Positions 52,145 to 61,360 of a stretch of DNA of 64,000 bases are shown piece by piece. Source of the DNA: Aldehydirespirator sp965204875 (lineage in GTDB: Bacteria > Actinomycetota > Acidimicrobiia > Acidimicrobiales > Aldehydirespiratoraceae); assembly GCA_965204875.1 (NCBI GenBank), contig OZ242020.1, forward strand, positions 2,418,001 to 2,482,000, in the 5' to 3' direction. Position numbers and translations under genes: made by a program. A model generated the notes under the pieces. That model had not been told where the DNA came from. It ran no database searches and saw only the letters and a program-made list of their open reading frames with translations. Each line of letters opens with the position of its first letter. Position 1 is the first letter of the stretch.

Positions 52145-53362
52145 TCAGTGTGGTTTGGAGGCGATGACGCCCTTGGCCTCCAGTTCGGTCAGCCGTGCCT
52201 GCGGCATCCCGAGCAGGCCCGCGAGCACCTGCTCGTTGTGCTCGCCCAGCGCCGCGGCCTGATAATCGTCGGCGGGCAGCGGATCGGTGCTCTTGAACGG
52301 AAAACCGGGGATGGCCACCGGCCCCGCCAGCGGATCCTCGACGATGCGCACCATGTTGCGCTCGATGAAATGCGGGTGCTCGAGCACCTGGCGCGGGGTG
52401 AGCACGGGCCCGGACGGAACGTGCGCAGCGGCCAGAGCCTCGAGCACATCGGCATCGCTGGCGAAGGTGGACATCCAGGCCTCGATGATCTCAGTCAGCT
52501 CGCCGCGGTGCTTGATGCGCTCGGGATTAAACTTGAAGCGGGCGTCGTCGGCGAGGGCCGGGTTCCCGAGCGCCGCCCACAGGTTCTTGATCTGCCACTC
52601 CACGCAGAAGATGATGATCCACCCCTCGGGGCCCCGGAAGGCGCCCGCCGGTGACAGCGTGGGAAAGTGCCGGCCTGCTCGGATCGGCTCGGGCCCGTCC
52701 GGCTCCATCGAGACCGTGTGGATGGTCATGTCGTGGAAGGGCAGCAGGGCGTCGGTCATGGCGACGTCGAGGTGCGTTCCCCGGCCGGTGCGCTCCCTGT
52801 GGAACAGCGCGTGGCCGATGGCGCCGAAGGCGTGGGCGCCTGCGTTGGTGTCGGACATGCCGATCCCGACGAAGGTCGGCGGACCGCCGGGGTCGCCGGT
52901 CATGTGCATCAGCCCCGTGGTCGCCTGGGCGACTAGATCGAAGCAGGGCCGTGTCGCCATCGGCCCGCTCTGCCCGAAACCGGAGATCGACACCATGATC
53001 ACGTCGGGCTTGAGCACCTTGAGATCGGAGTATCCGAGGCCCTTGCGTGCCATCACCCCGGGAGTGAAGTTCTCGACCACCACGTCGGCGTGGCCGACGA
53101 GCTCCCTGACGATGGCCACGCCCTCGGCGGTGTTGATGTCGAGGCACACGCTGCGCTTGCCCCTGTTCTGCTGGATGTGAGCGCCGGCTCGACGGTTGAT
53201 GCGGGGCCGGTTCGACCGGTTCGGGTCGCCGTAGGGGGGCTGCTCGATCTTGATCACGTCCGCGCCCAGCTCGACCAGCATCCGCGTGCAGGCAGGCCCC
53301 GCGAGGTAGCGGGTCAGGTCGAGCACCGTGATGCCCGCAAGCCACCGTCGTTCGTCGCTCAT
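52145..53362 (-). CDS. CaiB/BaiF family CoA-transferase
   Basis: A 405-residue family III CoA-transferase: AGITVLDLTRYLAGPACTRMLVELGADVIKIEQPPYGD, NRGKRSVCLDINTAEG, MVSISGFGQSGPMATRPCFD (Asp for acyl-enzyme) and the C-terminal EHNEQVLAGLLGM. The start is uncertain because a 24-bp duplication offers two equal sites: ATG 53362 and ATG 53386, both with GAGAGGG at the same spacing. 53362 is given since family similarity begins right after it. It is divergent from the ROK regulator and not obviously linked to the amino-sugar operon. Confidence 0.88.
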   Translation of the reverse strand: MSDERRWLAGITVLDLTRYLAGPACTRMLVELGADVIKIEQPPYGDPNRSNRPRINRRAGAHIQQNRGKRSVCLDINTAEGVAIVRELVGHADVVVENFTPGVMARKGLGYSDLKVLKPDVIMVSISGFGQSGPMATRPCFDLVAQATTGLMHMTGDPGGPPTFVGIGMSDTNAGAHAFGAIGHALFHRERTGRGTHLDVAMTDALLPFHDMTIHTVSMEPDGPEPIRAGRHFPTLSPAGAFRGPEGWIIIFCVEWQIKNLWAALGNPALADDARFKFNPERIKHRGELTEIIEAWMSTFASDADVLEALAAAHVPSGPVLTPRQVLEHPHFIERNMVRIVEDPLAGPVAIPGFPFKSTDPLPADDYQAAALGEHNEQVLAGLLGMPQARLTELEAKGVIASKPH

Positions 53363-53405
53363 CCGGCCCTCTCGCGAGTCGCTCATCCAACCCTCTCGTG
53401 ACGGG
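53358..53405. repeat. 24-bp tandem duplication carrying ribosome site and start codon of a CoA-transferase
   Basis: Units 53358-53381 and 53382-53405 both contain, on the minus strand, GAGAGGG and an ATG in the same frame, so the gene has two equivalent translation starts 8 codons apart. Confidence 0.85.
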
Positions 53406-53509
53406 GCGCAACGTGAGCCATGTCGGAGCCTGCATCGCCGAGCAACATGTCGGCGCAATCTAGCCGAGTGCCATCCGGTGCGGTCGGGACTCGGGTCTTG
53501 CCCTTGCAG

Positions 53510-53538
53510 TTGACGCCGCAGTTTTATTAGGTTATGTT
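53510..53538 (+). promoter_or_regulatory. Promoter and probable operator of the ROK-regulated operon
   Basis: TTGACG (53510-53515), a 17-base spacer and TATGTT (53533-53538) form a good sigma-70 promoter. The ATG at 53548 follows after 9 bases with no ribosome site, so the message is probably leaderless. TTAG-N9-CTAA (53527-53543) overlaps the -10 and could be the ROK repressor operator. Confidence 0.65.
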
Positions 53539-53547
53539 ACTAACAAT

Positions 53548-54756
53548 ATGAGAGAGGTCACCGGTTCGGCTGTGTTGAGGCTGCTGAGCGGCCAGCGCAT
53601 TGCGGACGTGCTGTTCGCGGCGCATCCAGGTCGGATGTCGCGTGCGGAGATCGCGCGAGCGACCGGTCTGTCGAAGCCGACCGTGTCCGCGTCCATGGCG
53701 GACATGGAGTCGGTCGGACTCGTGCGCGTGGCCGAGGAGAGTGCCCGGCTGGGCTCGATCGGTCGGCCTGCCGCGCTGTATGAGCTGGTGCCGTCGGCTC
53801 GATTCTGCGTCGTGGCCGACGTCGGCGCAACCAGGATGCTTGTGGGCCTTACCGACCTGCTGGGTGAGGTGGTCGCCGAGGTCGAGCTCGAGACGGGCCC
53901 CGATGCGCCATCGGCCTTGCGGCGGTTGGTGAAGGCGGCATCGTCGATGCTGGCCGCCTCGGAGGCGCCGTGTCACGCAGTGTGTGTCGGTGTGCCGGGC
54001 ATCTACCGGCCGGAGTCGGATCGAGTTGAGCAGGCCCTGAAGCTGCCAGGCTTCGACGGCCTGGCGGTGAGCGCCTACCTGAGCGAGCGCCTCGGGACCC
54101 GTGTCTTCGTGGAGAACGATGTGAACCTGGCGGCGCTCGGTGAGTTGGCCTGCCTGGGCGACGAAGACGCCGGAGACGCCGTTGACGCCGGGGGCGACTT
54201 TGCTGCCGTGTTCGTGGGGACCGGAATCGGTTTGGGCCTGGTGGTCGGGGGCGAGCTGTATCGCGGCGGTACGGGATCCGCCGGAGAGTTGGGCTCCCTG
54301 CTGGTAGCGATGCCCCAGCGGGGCGCTGCCGGAGTGACGCTCGAGGATGTGGCATCAACGCCCGCGATCCGCAAGCGCTTGGGCGGGCTCATCGAGGAGG
54401 GCCAGGCATCTTCACTTGATCCGAACGCCGACCTGACACAGATAATGGCTGCTGCCGTGCAAGGCGACTCAGCGGCGGCTGCAGTGCTGAGAGAGAGCGC
54501 AGATGCGATGGCGTTGGCGGTGTCGCACCTGTCGCTGATCGCGGACCCGACTCGCATCTTGTTCGGTGGGCCGGTGGGATCAGAGCCGGTGTTCGTGGAC
54601 GCCGTGCGCGCTCGCTTGTCGCGGCTGGTGGCGAGGGCGCCCGAGTTGATCGTGTCGAGTCTGGGCGAGCGGGCGACGCTGATGGGCGCCGCGTCGATGG
54701 CGTTGCGGTATGTGCGCGAGTCGCTGATCGCAGAACTTCTGGGTGCACAGCAATGA
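53548..54756 (+). CDS. ROK-family transcriptional repressor (NagC/XylR type)
   Basis: A 402-residue regulator with an N-terminal winged helix (MSRAEIARATGLSKPTVSASMADMESVGLVR, residues about 28-60) and a ROK sugar-binding domain (VFVENDVNLAALGELACLG; FVGTGIGLGLVVGGELYRG; GSAGELGSL). It does not show the CxCGxxGC zinc motif of classic NagC. It probably senses the sugar or amino sugar handled by the following operon and controls it through the -10-overlapping palindrome. The ATG of the next gene overlaps its stop by 4 bases. Confidence 0.88.
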   Translation: MREVTGSAVLRLLSGQRIADVLFAAHPGRMSRAEIARATGLSKPTVSASMADMESVGLVRVAEESARLGSIGRPAALYELVPSARFCVVADVGATRMLVGLTDLLGEVVAEVELETGPDAPSALRRLVKAASSMLAASEAPCHAVCVGVPGIYRPESDRVEQALKLPGFDGLAVSAYLSERLGTRVFVENDVNLAALGELACLGDEDAGDAVDAGGDFAAVFVGTGIGLGLVVGGELYRGGTGSAGELGSLLVAMPQRGAAGVTLEDVASTPAIRKRLGGLIEEGQASSLDPNADLTQIMAAAVQGDSAAAAVLRESADAMALAVSHLSLIADPTRILFGGPVGSEPVFVDAVRARLSRLVARAPELIVSSLGERATLMGAASMALRYVRESLIAELLGAQQ

Positions 54757-56069
54757 GTTCGGCTCCAGAGCGCTCAGCCGCGGCAGTGGATGGCGCTGAG
54801 GGCCATGTCCGGCGTCTCAGGAGTTCGGCTCCTGAGCGCGCGGCCGCCGCGGTCGACGGTGCTGAGGTCGTCCGGCTGGTTCGTGAGGCAACCCGCATCC
54901 CGAGTGTGACGCCCAACGAGGAGGCATTCGCGCAGTGGGTGTTGGACTCCATGCACGCCACCGGCGCCTTCGACGACGCGGGCTCGGTCGAGTTCGACTC
55001 TGCTCGGCACAACGTGTGGGGGAGTGTGGGCGGCGGCTCGGGCAGATCGCTGCTTCTGGCCGGGCATCTCGACACCGTCACCACGGAGGACTGGTCTCAG
55101 CATTGGCAGGGCACAGATCGGGCCGACCCGTTTGGAGCGCACTTGATCGACGGTGCGATCTGGGGTCGCGGCGTCGCTGACCAGAAGGGCGGGATCTGCG
55201 CCATCATCGAGGCGCTCAGCGCCGTTCGACGTGCCGGCTGCAGGCCCGCCGGCGAGGTCCTCGCGTTGTTTGTGAGCGACGAGGAGTCCGGTCAGCCAGC
55301 AAGCGGAGTCTCGGCAGGCATGAAGGCAGCGGTGCAGGGCCGAGGCGGCCCGGTTCCCGAGGCTGACTTTGCGATCTACACCGAGCCCACGACCTCTGCG
55401 ATCTACACGGCGCAGATGGGCTTCTTGATCGCGGACATCACCTATGTCGGCGTGTCGGCATATTTCGGGCGACCCGAGTTGGGGATCGACGCCTTGCGGG
55501 CGGGTCATTCGCTGCTCGGGCGGCTCTGGGAGTGCTCAGAGGAGATGCGCGCCCAGGTCCCGACCCATGAACTGCTCGGCGAGGCGTTCCTGCTGGTCAC
55601 TTCGGTCTCTGCGGGCGGCAACATCGCGGTGCCCGGCCTGTTCGAGTTGTCGCTGATCCGCAAGCTGCTCCCAGGTGAGAGCCTTGACCGTGCCGCCGAG
55701 CAGATCCGCTCCGTCGCCGCCGAGGTGGCCCAAGAGCACGGAGTGGAGTGCAAGGTCGAGTTCAGCGCTCCGCGTGACCACGGTCTGGGCGGCACGCCTG
55801 ACGAGATCGGCAGTGACCATCCCGGCGTTCGTTCGCTGGCCCGCTCGATTGAGGCGGTGACCGGGGCAGCGGCGCGCATCGAGGGCGCCCCGTACTGGTC
55901 CGAGAAGCCCTTCCTGCGGGATCTCGGGATTCCCGGCGTCTATTTCGCCGCAGGCGACATCTCGAACTGCCATACACCTTTCGAGCGGCTCGACGTCGAC
56001 GAGCTGGTGACGGCCACCCGCACTCTCGCCCACTTCATCGCCGCGTGGTGCGAGACCACTGACCGCTAA
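54753..56069 (+). CDS. M20-family metallohydrolase (ArgE/DapE/CPG2-like)
   Basis: A 438-residue zinc-dependent amidohydrolase/peptidase. Catalytic features: LLLAGHLDTVT (His105, Asp107), IWGRGVADQKGG (bridging Asp), LFVSDEESGQP (catalytic Glu pair), TEPTT and a C-terminal NCHTPFERLDVDEL with the last metal-binding His. The first 45 residues are two tandem copies of a 22-residue unit (SSAPERSAAAVDGAE and SSAPERAAAAVDGAE). In this operon it could remove an acyl or aminoacyl group from an amino sugar or hydrolyse a small peptide conjugate; that is inference. Confidence 0.87.
   Translation: MSSAPERSAAAVDGAEGHVRRLRSSAPERAAAAVDGAEVVRLVREATRIPSVTPNEEAFAQWVLDSMHATGAFDDAGSVEFDSARHNVWGSVGGGSGRSLLLAGHLDTVTTEDWSQHWQGTDRADPFGAHLIDGAIWGRGVADQKGGICAIIEALSAVRRAGCRPAGEVLALFVSDEESGQPASGVSAGMKAAVQGRGGPVPEADFAIYTEPTTSAIYTAQMGFLIADITYVGVSAYFGRPELGIDALRAGHSLLGRLWECSEEMRAQVPTHELLGEAFLLVTSVSAGGNIAVPGLFELSLIRKLLPGESLDRAAEQIRSVAAEVAQEHGVECKVEFSAPRDHGLGGTPDEIGSDHPGVRSLARSIEAVTGAAARIEGAPYWSEKPFLRDLGIPGVYFAAGDISNCHTPFERLDVDELVTATRTLAHFIAAWCETTDR
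54755..54886. repeat. 66-bp tandem duplication at the 5' end of the M20 hydrolase gene
   Basis: Units start with GAGTTCGGCTCC at 54755 and 54821, 22 codons apart and in frame; they have diverged at several sites. The first begins within the overlap with the ROK repressor gene. Confidence 0.8.
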
Positions 56070-56095
56070 CCCGGACCCGAAGGAGGGAGTAATCC

Positions 56096-57343
56096 ATGAA
56101 TGGAAGGAAAATGACAATGACGACACAGCGTCGTAGCCCCACGGGGGCAGGGGGCACGCGCGGGAGGCTGCCCGAGCTGTGGCTGTGCGTGTCGCTGCTG
56201 GCGATATTCGCGTTGGGCGCCGTCTCGTGCGGTGATGACGACGACGGGGCCGCGGCGACCACAACCACCACTGCCGCGCCGGCGACGACCATGGCCGAAC
56301 CTGAGCCCGAGCCGGCGCCAGAGCCTGGGCCGGCACCCGAGCCGCCGAAGACACAAGGTCCCGGCGGCGAGGAGGCGGTGCCGTCAAGCGAGATCGCCTT
56401 GAGCGACGACGAGGTCGCCGAGGTGCGCGAAGGGGGCTATACGGCCGCGCTTCTGTGGCACACGTCCGGAGCGTTCACCGACGCGGTGAGCCAGGGCGCC
56501 CGTGATGCCTTCGAGGAACTCGGGATCGAGGTCACCGCCGAGACGAACGCCAACTTCGACGCCGCGCAGCAGGCCAACGATGTCGAGACGGTGATGGCGC
56601 AGCAGCCTGACATAATCATCAGTCTCGCCATCGGTCCCGACGCCGGCGCGGAAGCGTTCCGACCGGCGGTGGATGCCGGGGTTCAATTGGTGTTCCTGTC
56701 GAACATCCCGCAGGGATATGTTCACGGCGAGGACTATGTCGGCATCGTGACCGACGATCTCGCAGCCATGGGTATCACCGCAGCGGACCTGCTAGCCGGC
56801 GCGCTGGGAGGCCAGGGTGAGGTGGGCTACATCTTCCATGATGCCGCCTACTATGTGACCAATCAGCGCGACCAGGCGTTCAAGGCTTGGATCGAGATGA
56901 ACTACCCGGACATCACGATAGTCGCCGAGCAGGGCCTGGCTGATCCGGCGGCGGCCGAGGAGATCGCGTCCGCGATGCTGACCCGCAATCCCGGCCTTGA
57001 CGGCATCTACGCACCCTGGGCGGCCGGCCCCGCCGACGGCGTGCTGGCGGCTTTGCGGGCGGACGGTGCGTCCGACGTTGCGCTCGTGACCATGGACCTC
57101 GACACCAACGTGTCGCTGGATATGGTTGAGGGCGGAAACGTCGTGGGGATCGCAGCCGATGAAGCCTACAACCTCGGCCGCACGATGGCCCTTGAGGGCG
57201 CATACGGGCTGTTGGGCAAGTCTGCGCCGGCGTTCGTGGTGGTACCGGCCATCGGAGTCACGGCCGACAACATCGTTGAGGGGTACAGGCAGTCGCTGGC
57301 GGCCGATCCTCCTCAAGAGGTGCTCGACGCCCTGGGCAACTGA
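56096..57343 (+). CDS. ABC transporter sugar-binding lipoprotein (RbsB-like)
   Basis: A 415-residue periplasmic-binding-type lipoprotein. Signal sequence and lipobox (LGAVSC, Cys45) are followed by a Thr/Pro/Glu-rich spacer (residues 50-95) and a ribose-binding-protein-like domain (YTAALLWHTSGAFTDAVSQG; VETVMAQQPDIIISLAIGPD; NPGLDGIYAPWAAGPADGV). The ATG follows AAGGAGGGAG. It should capture the substrate of the operon for the permease and ATPase downstream. The stop codon falls in a 15-bp tandem repeat. Confidence 0.9.
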   Translation: MNGRKMTMTTQRRSPTGAGGTRGRLPELWLCVSLLAIFALGAVSCGDDDDGAAATTTTTAAPATTMAEPEPEPAPEPGPAPEPPKTQGPGGEEAVPSSEIALSDDEVAEVREGGYTAALLWHTSGAFTDAVSQGARDAFEELGIEVTAETNANFDAAQQANDVETVMAQQPDIIISLAIGPDAGAEAFRPAVDAGVQLVFLSNIPQGYVHGEDYVGIVTDDLAAMGITAADLLAGALGGQGEVGYIFHDAAYYVTNQRDQAFKAWIEMNYPDITIVAEQGLADPAAAEEIASAMLTRNPGLDGIYAPWAAGPADGVLAALRADGASDVALVTMDLDTNVSLDMVEGGNVVGIAADEAYNLGRTMALEGAYGLLGKSAPAFVVVPAIGVTADNIVEGYRQSLAADPPQEVLDALGN

Positions 57344-57397
57344 GTCCCGGACAACCGAGTCCTGGGTAACTGAGTCCTGGACAACCGAGTCCTGGGT
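57338..57397. repeat. Four tandem 15-bp repeats spanning the stop of the sugar-binding protein gene
   Basis: Units start at 57338, 57353, 57368 and 57383 and alternate between AACTGAGTCCTGGAC and AACCGAGTCCTGGGT forms. The gene stop TGA (57341-57343) is in the first unit and is repeated in frame 30 bp later. Confidence 0.9.
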
Positions 57398-57423
57398 AAC
57401 TGACGAGAGTTTCGTTTCCCCTG

Positions 57424-57466
57424 CAGGGTGTCCCGCTGACGGTTCTCGCGCCAGCGGGACGCCCTG
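57424..57466 (+). terminator. Strong hairpin between binding-protein and permease genes
   Basis: CAGGGTGTCCCGCTG (57424-57438) pairs with CAGCGGGACGCCCTG (57452-57466) with one wobble. Such intra-operon hairpins usually stabilise or partly terminate the message so that binding protein exceeds permease. Confidence 0.7.
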
Positions 57467-57497
57467 GTTGTTCGAGTTGTCGCATCAGTGAGTCATA

Positions 57498-58502
57498 GTG
57501 AGTGGTCCCCAAGTGAGTAGCAGCAACATGATGGCCGGCACTGTGAGTGAGCGGTGTCTGCGCATCTGGCGATCCGCCGCGCCCCGCCAATATGTGGTCT
57601 ATGCCGCAGCAGCGCTCATATTCGTGCTGTTCGCAGTGTTGCTGCGCGATGACGGGTTCCTCACTGCCACCAACCTTCTGAACATCGGCCGACAGGCGAC
57701 CCCTATCGCCGTGATGTCGGTGGGGATGGCCTTCGCGCTGGGCGCAGCCGAGATCGACCTGTCCATCGGCTCGGTGGCGGCCCTGTCGTCGCTGGTGGTG
57801 GCGGATGCTGTGGGCAGCCTCGGGTTCGCCGCGGGTGTCGCGATCGCCCTCGCCGTCGGAGGCGGGATCGGCGCCGTCAACGGGCTCATTGCCGTGAAGG
57901 TCCGCATACCGTCGTTTCTGGTCACCTTGGGGATGCTCGGAATCGTCGGCGGTGTGGCGCGGAACCTCAACAACCTCCAGTCGCTGCCGATACGCAACGA
58001 CCTCTACTTGGGAGTGTTCGGCGCGGGGTCGGTCGGCCCTGTCTCGTCGCTGCTGATCTGGACGGTCATCGTGGGAGTCGTCGGGCATCTGGCCCTGCAC
58101 CAGCTGCGCTGGGGTCGTCATGTGCTGGCCGTTGGGGCCGACCGTTCGGCTGCGTCGGCGCTGGGCATCAAGACTGATCGGATCCGTATCTCCGCGCTGG
58201 TCGCCAGCGCTGCTGCGGCGTCGCTTGCGGGGATGCTGCTGGCCGGCCGCCTCGCCATCGGCCGGCACGACCTAGGCGAGAACCTGCTGCTGACCGTGAT
58301 CGCTGCGGTGGTGATCGGCGGCACCAACCTGTTCGGCGGGCGCGCCTCCGTTGCCGGCGCGATCGCCGGGTCGATCGTCATGGCGATGCTCAATAATGGC
58401 TTGATCCTGATGGGTTTGCGTGTCGCAGACCAGCTGATCGCCCGTGGCGTGATCATCATACTCGCGGTCGCCTTGAGCATGCGCGAACACAGGGAGCCCT
58501 GA
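57498..58502 (+). CDS. ABC transporter permease (RbsC-like)
   Basis: A 334-residue inner-membrane protein of the BPD_transp_2 family with eight to ten hydrophobic segments (YVVYAAAALIFVLFAVLL first). Family motifs: GAAEIDLSIGSVAALSSLV and VGADRSAASALGIKTDRIRI with the following VIAAVVIGGTNLFGGRASVAG. The GTG start has no strong ribosome site; another in-frame start may exist a few codons in. It works with the binding protein upstream and the ATPase at 59757. Confidence 0.9.
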   Translation: MSGPQVSSSNMMAGTVSERCLRIWRSAAPRQYVVYAAAALIFVLFAVLLRDDGFLTATNLLNIGRQATPIAVMSVGMAFALGAAEIDLSIGSVAALSSLVVADAVGSLGFAAGVAIALAVGGGIGAVNGLIAVKVRIPSFLVTLGMLGIVGGVARNLNNLQSLPIRNDLYLGVFGAGSVGPVSSLLIWTVIVGVVGHLALHQLRWGRHVLAVGADRSAASALGIKTDRIRISALVASAAAASLAGMLLAGRLAIGRHDLGENLLLTVIAAVVIGGTNLFGGRASVAGAIAGSIVMAMLNNGLILMGLRVADQLIARGVIIILAVALSMREHREP

Positions 58503-58527
58503 CGTAAGGCTCTAGGGAGGTCCAAAA

Positions 58528-59760
58528 GTGTTCTTGCAAGCGCTTCTTGAGCGCAACCCCGGATTCGTCCAAGCGGCGGTGCAACTGCATCAGCATGGGC
58601 TCATTCCGGCGAACAGCTACGTGCTCGACCTCGACGCGATAGGCGCGAACACGCGACACCTGTGCAGCGAGGCCCACGATCTGGGACTCACCGTGTACCC
58701 CATGACCAAGCAGATCGGCCGTGCATCGGCGGCGCTTGAGGTGATCGCGGGCGGCGGCGCCGACGGGTTCGTGGCAGTGGACATGGCCTGCGCCCGCCCG
58801 ATCGTCCGCAGCGGGCACAACCTCGGACACCTGGGCCATCTTGTGCAGGTGCCGCGCGGCGAGGCCGGTGTTGCGGCCGCCCTGGAGCCGGACTTCTGGA
58901 CCGTGTTCTCGCTCAACAAGGCGGAGGAGGCTGCGGCGGCCGCGCGCGCCCGGGGCCGCGCTCAGCGGTTGCTGGTCCGTGTCTACGACGACGGCGACGA
59001 GTTCTACCCCGGTCACGAGGGCGGCATACCCCTGGGTGGCCTGCCGTCGATGATCGACCACATCGCCGCGCTCGATGGTGCCTTCTTCGCCGGACTCACC
59101 ACCTTCCCGGCATTGCTGTATGACGCGGCCTCGCAGAGTGCTCGCATCACGCCGAACATGAGGACGCTGAGCCGGGCTGCAGCCATCGCCCGCCGCCACC
59201 GGGCATGCCCCGAGACGCTGCACATCAACGCGCCCGGCACCACATCGTCGCAGGTGTTGTCACAGTTGGCCGAGGCCGGCGCCACCCAGGTGGAACCCGG
59301 TCACGGGCTCAGCGGCACCACGCCGCTGCATGCGGTCCGGGATCTCCCCGAGGTTCCCGCGGTGTTGTACCTCAGCGAGATCGCGCACGTTCACATGGGT
59401 GTGCCGATGTGTTTCGGCGGCGGGTTGTATGTCGATCCCGTCTTCGGTGACTACCAGGTGCGAGCCGTGGTCGCTGGGGATCCGTCGGAGATCTCGACCC
59501 GGCCCGTGCCGGTTGAGATGCCGAGTACCGCAGCCATCGACTATTACGCCAAGCTCACGCCGGCTGCCTCGCGGAGTTTCGCCGAGGGTGCCTCGGTCGT
59601 GTTCGGGTTCCGCGTGCAGGCCTTCGTCACCCGGGCCTTCGTCGTAGGGGTTGCGGGCGTCACCCGCGGCGATCCTCGCGTGGCCGGTGTCTGGAACGGC
59701 TTCGGCGATCCGGTGAGCCTCGACTGCACAGATGGCGCATATGCGGGTGCGCCCGCATGA
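58528..59760 (+). CDS. YhfX-like PLP-dependent protein (alanine-racemase fold)
   Basis: A 410-residue protein of the fold-III PLP family resembling E. coli YhfX and alanine racemase N-terminal domains. SYVLDLDAIGANTRHLCSEA and VYPMTKQIGR carry the presumed PLP lysine; further HINAPGTTSSQVL and GATQVEPGHGLSGTTPLH. AGGGAGG lies 7 bases before the GTG. In E. coli yhfX sits in an uncharacterised operon with a phosphotriesterase-like and other genes. Here it is between permease and ATPase genes, so it likely acts on the imported compound, perhaps racemising an attached amino acid; this is inference. Confidence 0.8.
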   Translation: MFLQALLERNPGFVQAAVQLHQHGLIPANSYVLDLDAIGANTRHLCSEAHDLGLTVYPMTKQIGRASAALEVIAGGGADGFVAVDMACARPIVRSGHNLGHLGHLVQVPRGEAGVAAALEPDFWTVFSLNKAEEAAAAARARGRAQRLLVRVYDDGDEFYPGHEGGIPLGGLPSMIDHIAALDGAFFAGLTTFPALLYDAASQSARITPNMRTLSRAAAIARRHRACPETLHINAPGTTSSQVLSQLAEAGATQVEPGHGLSGTTPLHAVRDLPEVPAVLYLSEIAHVHMGVPMCFGGGLYVDPVFGDYQVRAVVAGDPSEISTRPVPVEMPSTAAIDYYAKLTPAASRSFAEGASVVFGFRVQAFVTRAFVVGVAGVTRGDPRVAGVWNGFGDPVSLDCTDGAYAGAPA

Positions 59761-60536
59761 AGGCTCCTGCAGCGTTGGCGGCGCTTGAGGTTGAGGGCCT
59801 GTGCAAGTCCTTTCGGGCGGTGCAGGCCCTGGACAGCGTGACGCTGAGGCTCCACTACGGCGAGGTCACGGCCCTGCTGGGTGACAACGGCGCGGGCAAG
59901 TCGACGCTCGTGAAATGCGTGGCCGGGGTTTACGCGCCCGAGGCAGGTGTGGTGAGAGTCGACGGAACCGAGGTCGTGATCACCTCTCCGGAGGCGGCTC
60001 GAGCCTTGGGCATCGAGACGGTGCATCAGACGCTTGCCGTCATCGACACACTCGACGTGGCCGAGAACCTCTTCTTGAACCGTGAACACACCCGAGGCGG
60101 CCCGGTTGGAGCCTGGCTCGGCGTGTTGGACAAGAAGCGCATGAGAGACGAAAGCGAGCGCATCCTGGAGGGGCTCGGTATCCGGATTCCCTCGTTGCGC
60201 CACCGGATGGGGACGCTCTCGGGCGGGCAGCGTCAGGCTGTGGCGATCGGGCGGGCCACCGCCTGGGGGCAGCAGATCGTGATGCTTGACGAGCCGGCGG
60301 CCGCGCTGGGCGTGCAGCAGGCTGCCCGTGTGTTGGAGATGATAAGAGGCCTGCGCGAGGCTGGCGCAGCGGTACTGCTCATCACGCACAATATGGATCG
60401 AGTCGGCGAGGTCTGCGATCGGGCGGTGGTGCTTCGTCAAGGGCGCAAGACCGCGGACGTTCTTGTCAGCGACACCACCAAGGACGACCTGGTCGCCTAC
60501 ATCACCGGTGCCAAGGCCCAGCGAAGCTCCCCATGA
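59757..60536 (+). CDS. ABC transporter ATPase (single-domain RbsA-like)
   Basis: A 259-residue ATP-binding subunit. Walker A GDNGAGKSTLVKCVAG, Q-loop VHQTLAVIDTLDVAENLFL, signature LSGGQRQAVAIGRA, Walker B IVMLDEPAAALG, H-loop LLITHNMD. It is a single domain, as in FrcA or XylG-half types, rather than the fused RbsA. The ATG overlaps the previous stop by 4 bases and its own stop overlaps the next ATG by 4. Confidence 0.93.
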   Translation: MKAPAALAALEVEGLCKSFRAVQALDSVTLRLHYGEVTALLGDNGAGKSTLVKCVAGVYAPEAGVVRVDGTEVVITSPEAARALGIETVHQTLAVIDTLDVAENLFLNREHTRGGPVGAWLGVLDKKRMRDESERILEGLGIRIPSLRHRMGTLSGGQRQAVAIGRATAWGQQIVMLDEPAAALGVQQAARVLEMIRGLREAGAAVLLITHNMDRVGEVCDRAVVLRQGRKTADVLVSDTTKDDLVAYITGAKAQRSSP

Positions 60537-61360
60537 AGATCTCCGGACCGGCCCTAGATCCCGGAGCCTCCCTGGCGCAGCCGGCGCTTGTCAATGGCAT
60601 CAACCCGAACGCACAGCTCGGCGTCGATGTTGGCGGTACCAGTATCAAGGGTGCTCTCGTCAACCTGAGCACAGGTCAGCTTGCAGGACGGATCCACAGC
60701 ACGCCGACACCTGACGCGGCGACACCCGAGCAGGTGGCGTCCCTCATACGCCAGATCGCAGCATCCGAGAACTGGGATGATCGTGTCGGTGTGGCGCTGC
60801 CAGGGGTGATCACCGGCTCTCGGCTGTGTCACGCGCCGAACCTGTCCGCTGCCTGGGAACGGGACGGTGCACTGGACTGCCTTCGGGACGCGGGCGACGC
60901 CGGAACTGTGCTCATCAACGATGCCGACGCCGCCGGGCTAGCGGAACTCACCTACGGCTGTTCTGATGGCCCTAGGGACGGCCTGACCATAGTGCTCACC
61001 TTTGGAACCGGCATCGGCAGTGCCCTGATCCACGATGGCAGCCTCATCGCGAACTCCGAGTTGGGCGGGCTTCATGGTCCCGCCGGGCGGTTTGAGGATG
61101 TGGCATCGGGGCGCGCCATCTTGGAGGATGAGCTGTCACCTGTGGAGTGGGCGCAACGCGCGCAGCCTTACTTCGACCAGCTGGAGACCATGCTCAATCC
61201 GGTCCGGTGGGTTCTGGGCGGGGGGCTGAGCGAGAACTTCCAGCAATACTCATCCCGCCTGAAGTTGTCCCAGCCGGTGACCGCGGCCCATCTCAGGCTG
61301 CATGCCGGAATCGTCGGGGCGGCCGCGGCGGTACAGCACTCGCGCTCAGCAGACAGCTAG
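60533..61360 (+). CDS. ROK-family sugar kinase, polyphosphate-glucokinase-like
   Basis: A 275-residue ROK kinase. GVDVGGTSIKGALVNLSTG is the phosphate loop; VGVALPGVI, INDADAAGLAEL and TFGTGIGSALIHDG follow the PPGK pattern, and SELGGLHG replaces the zinc-ROK signature. It could phosphorylate glucosamine, N-acetylglucosamine or a similar sugar, giving the 6-phosphate used by the NagB-type enzyme next door. The 3' end with its stop is duplicated 73 bp downstream. Confidence 0.85.
   Translation: MKISGPALDPGASLAQPALVNGINPNAQLGVDVGGTSIKGALVNLSTGQLAGRIHSTPTPDAATPEQVASLIRQIAASENWDDRVGVALPGVITGSRLCHAPNLSAAWERDGALDCLRDAGDAGTVLINDADAAGLAELTYGCSDGPRDGLTIVLTFGTGIGSALIHDGSLIANSELGGLHGPAGRFEDVASGRAILEDELSPVEWAQRAQPYFDQLETMLNPVRWVLGGGLSENFQQYSSRLKLSQPVTAAHLRLHAGIVGAAAAVQHSRSADS

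Noticed and set aside
53358..53405. Fifth promoter array of the ATPase type before the CoA-transferase at 52145
   Set aside because: Only two units, they contain the ribosome site and start codon rather than lying upstream of a -10 box, and the gene is metabolic.
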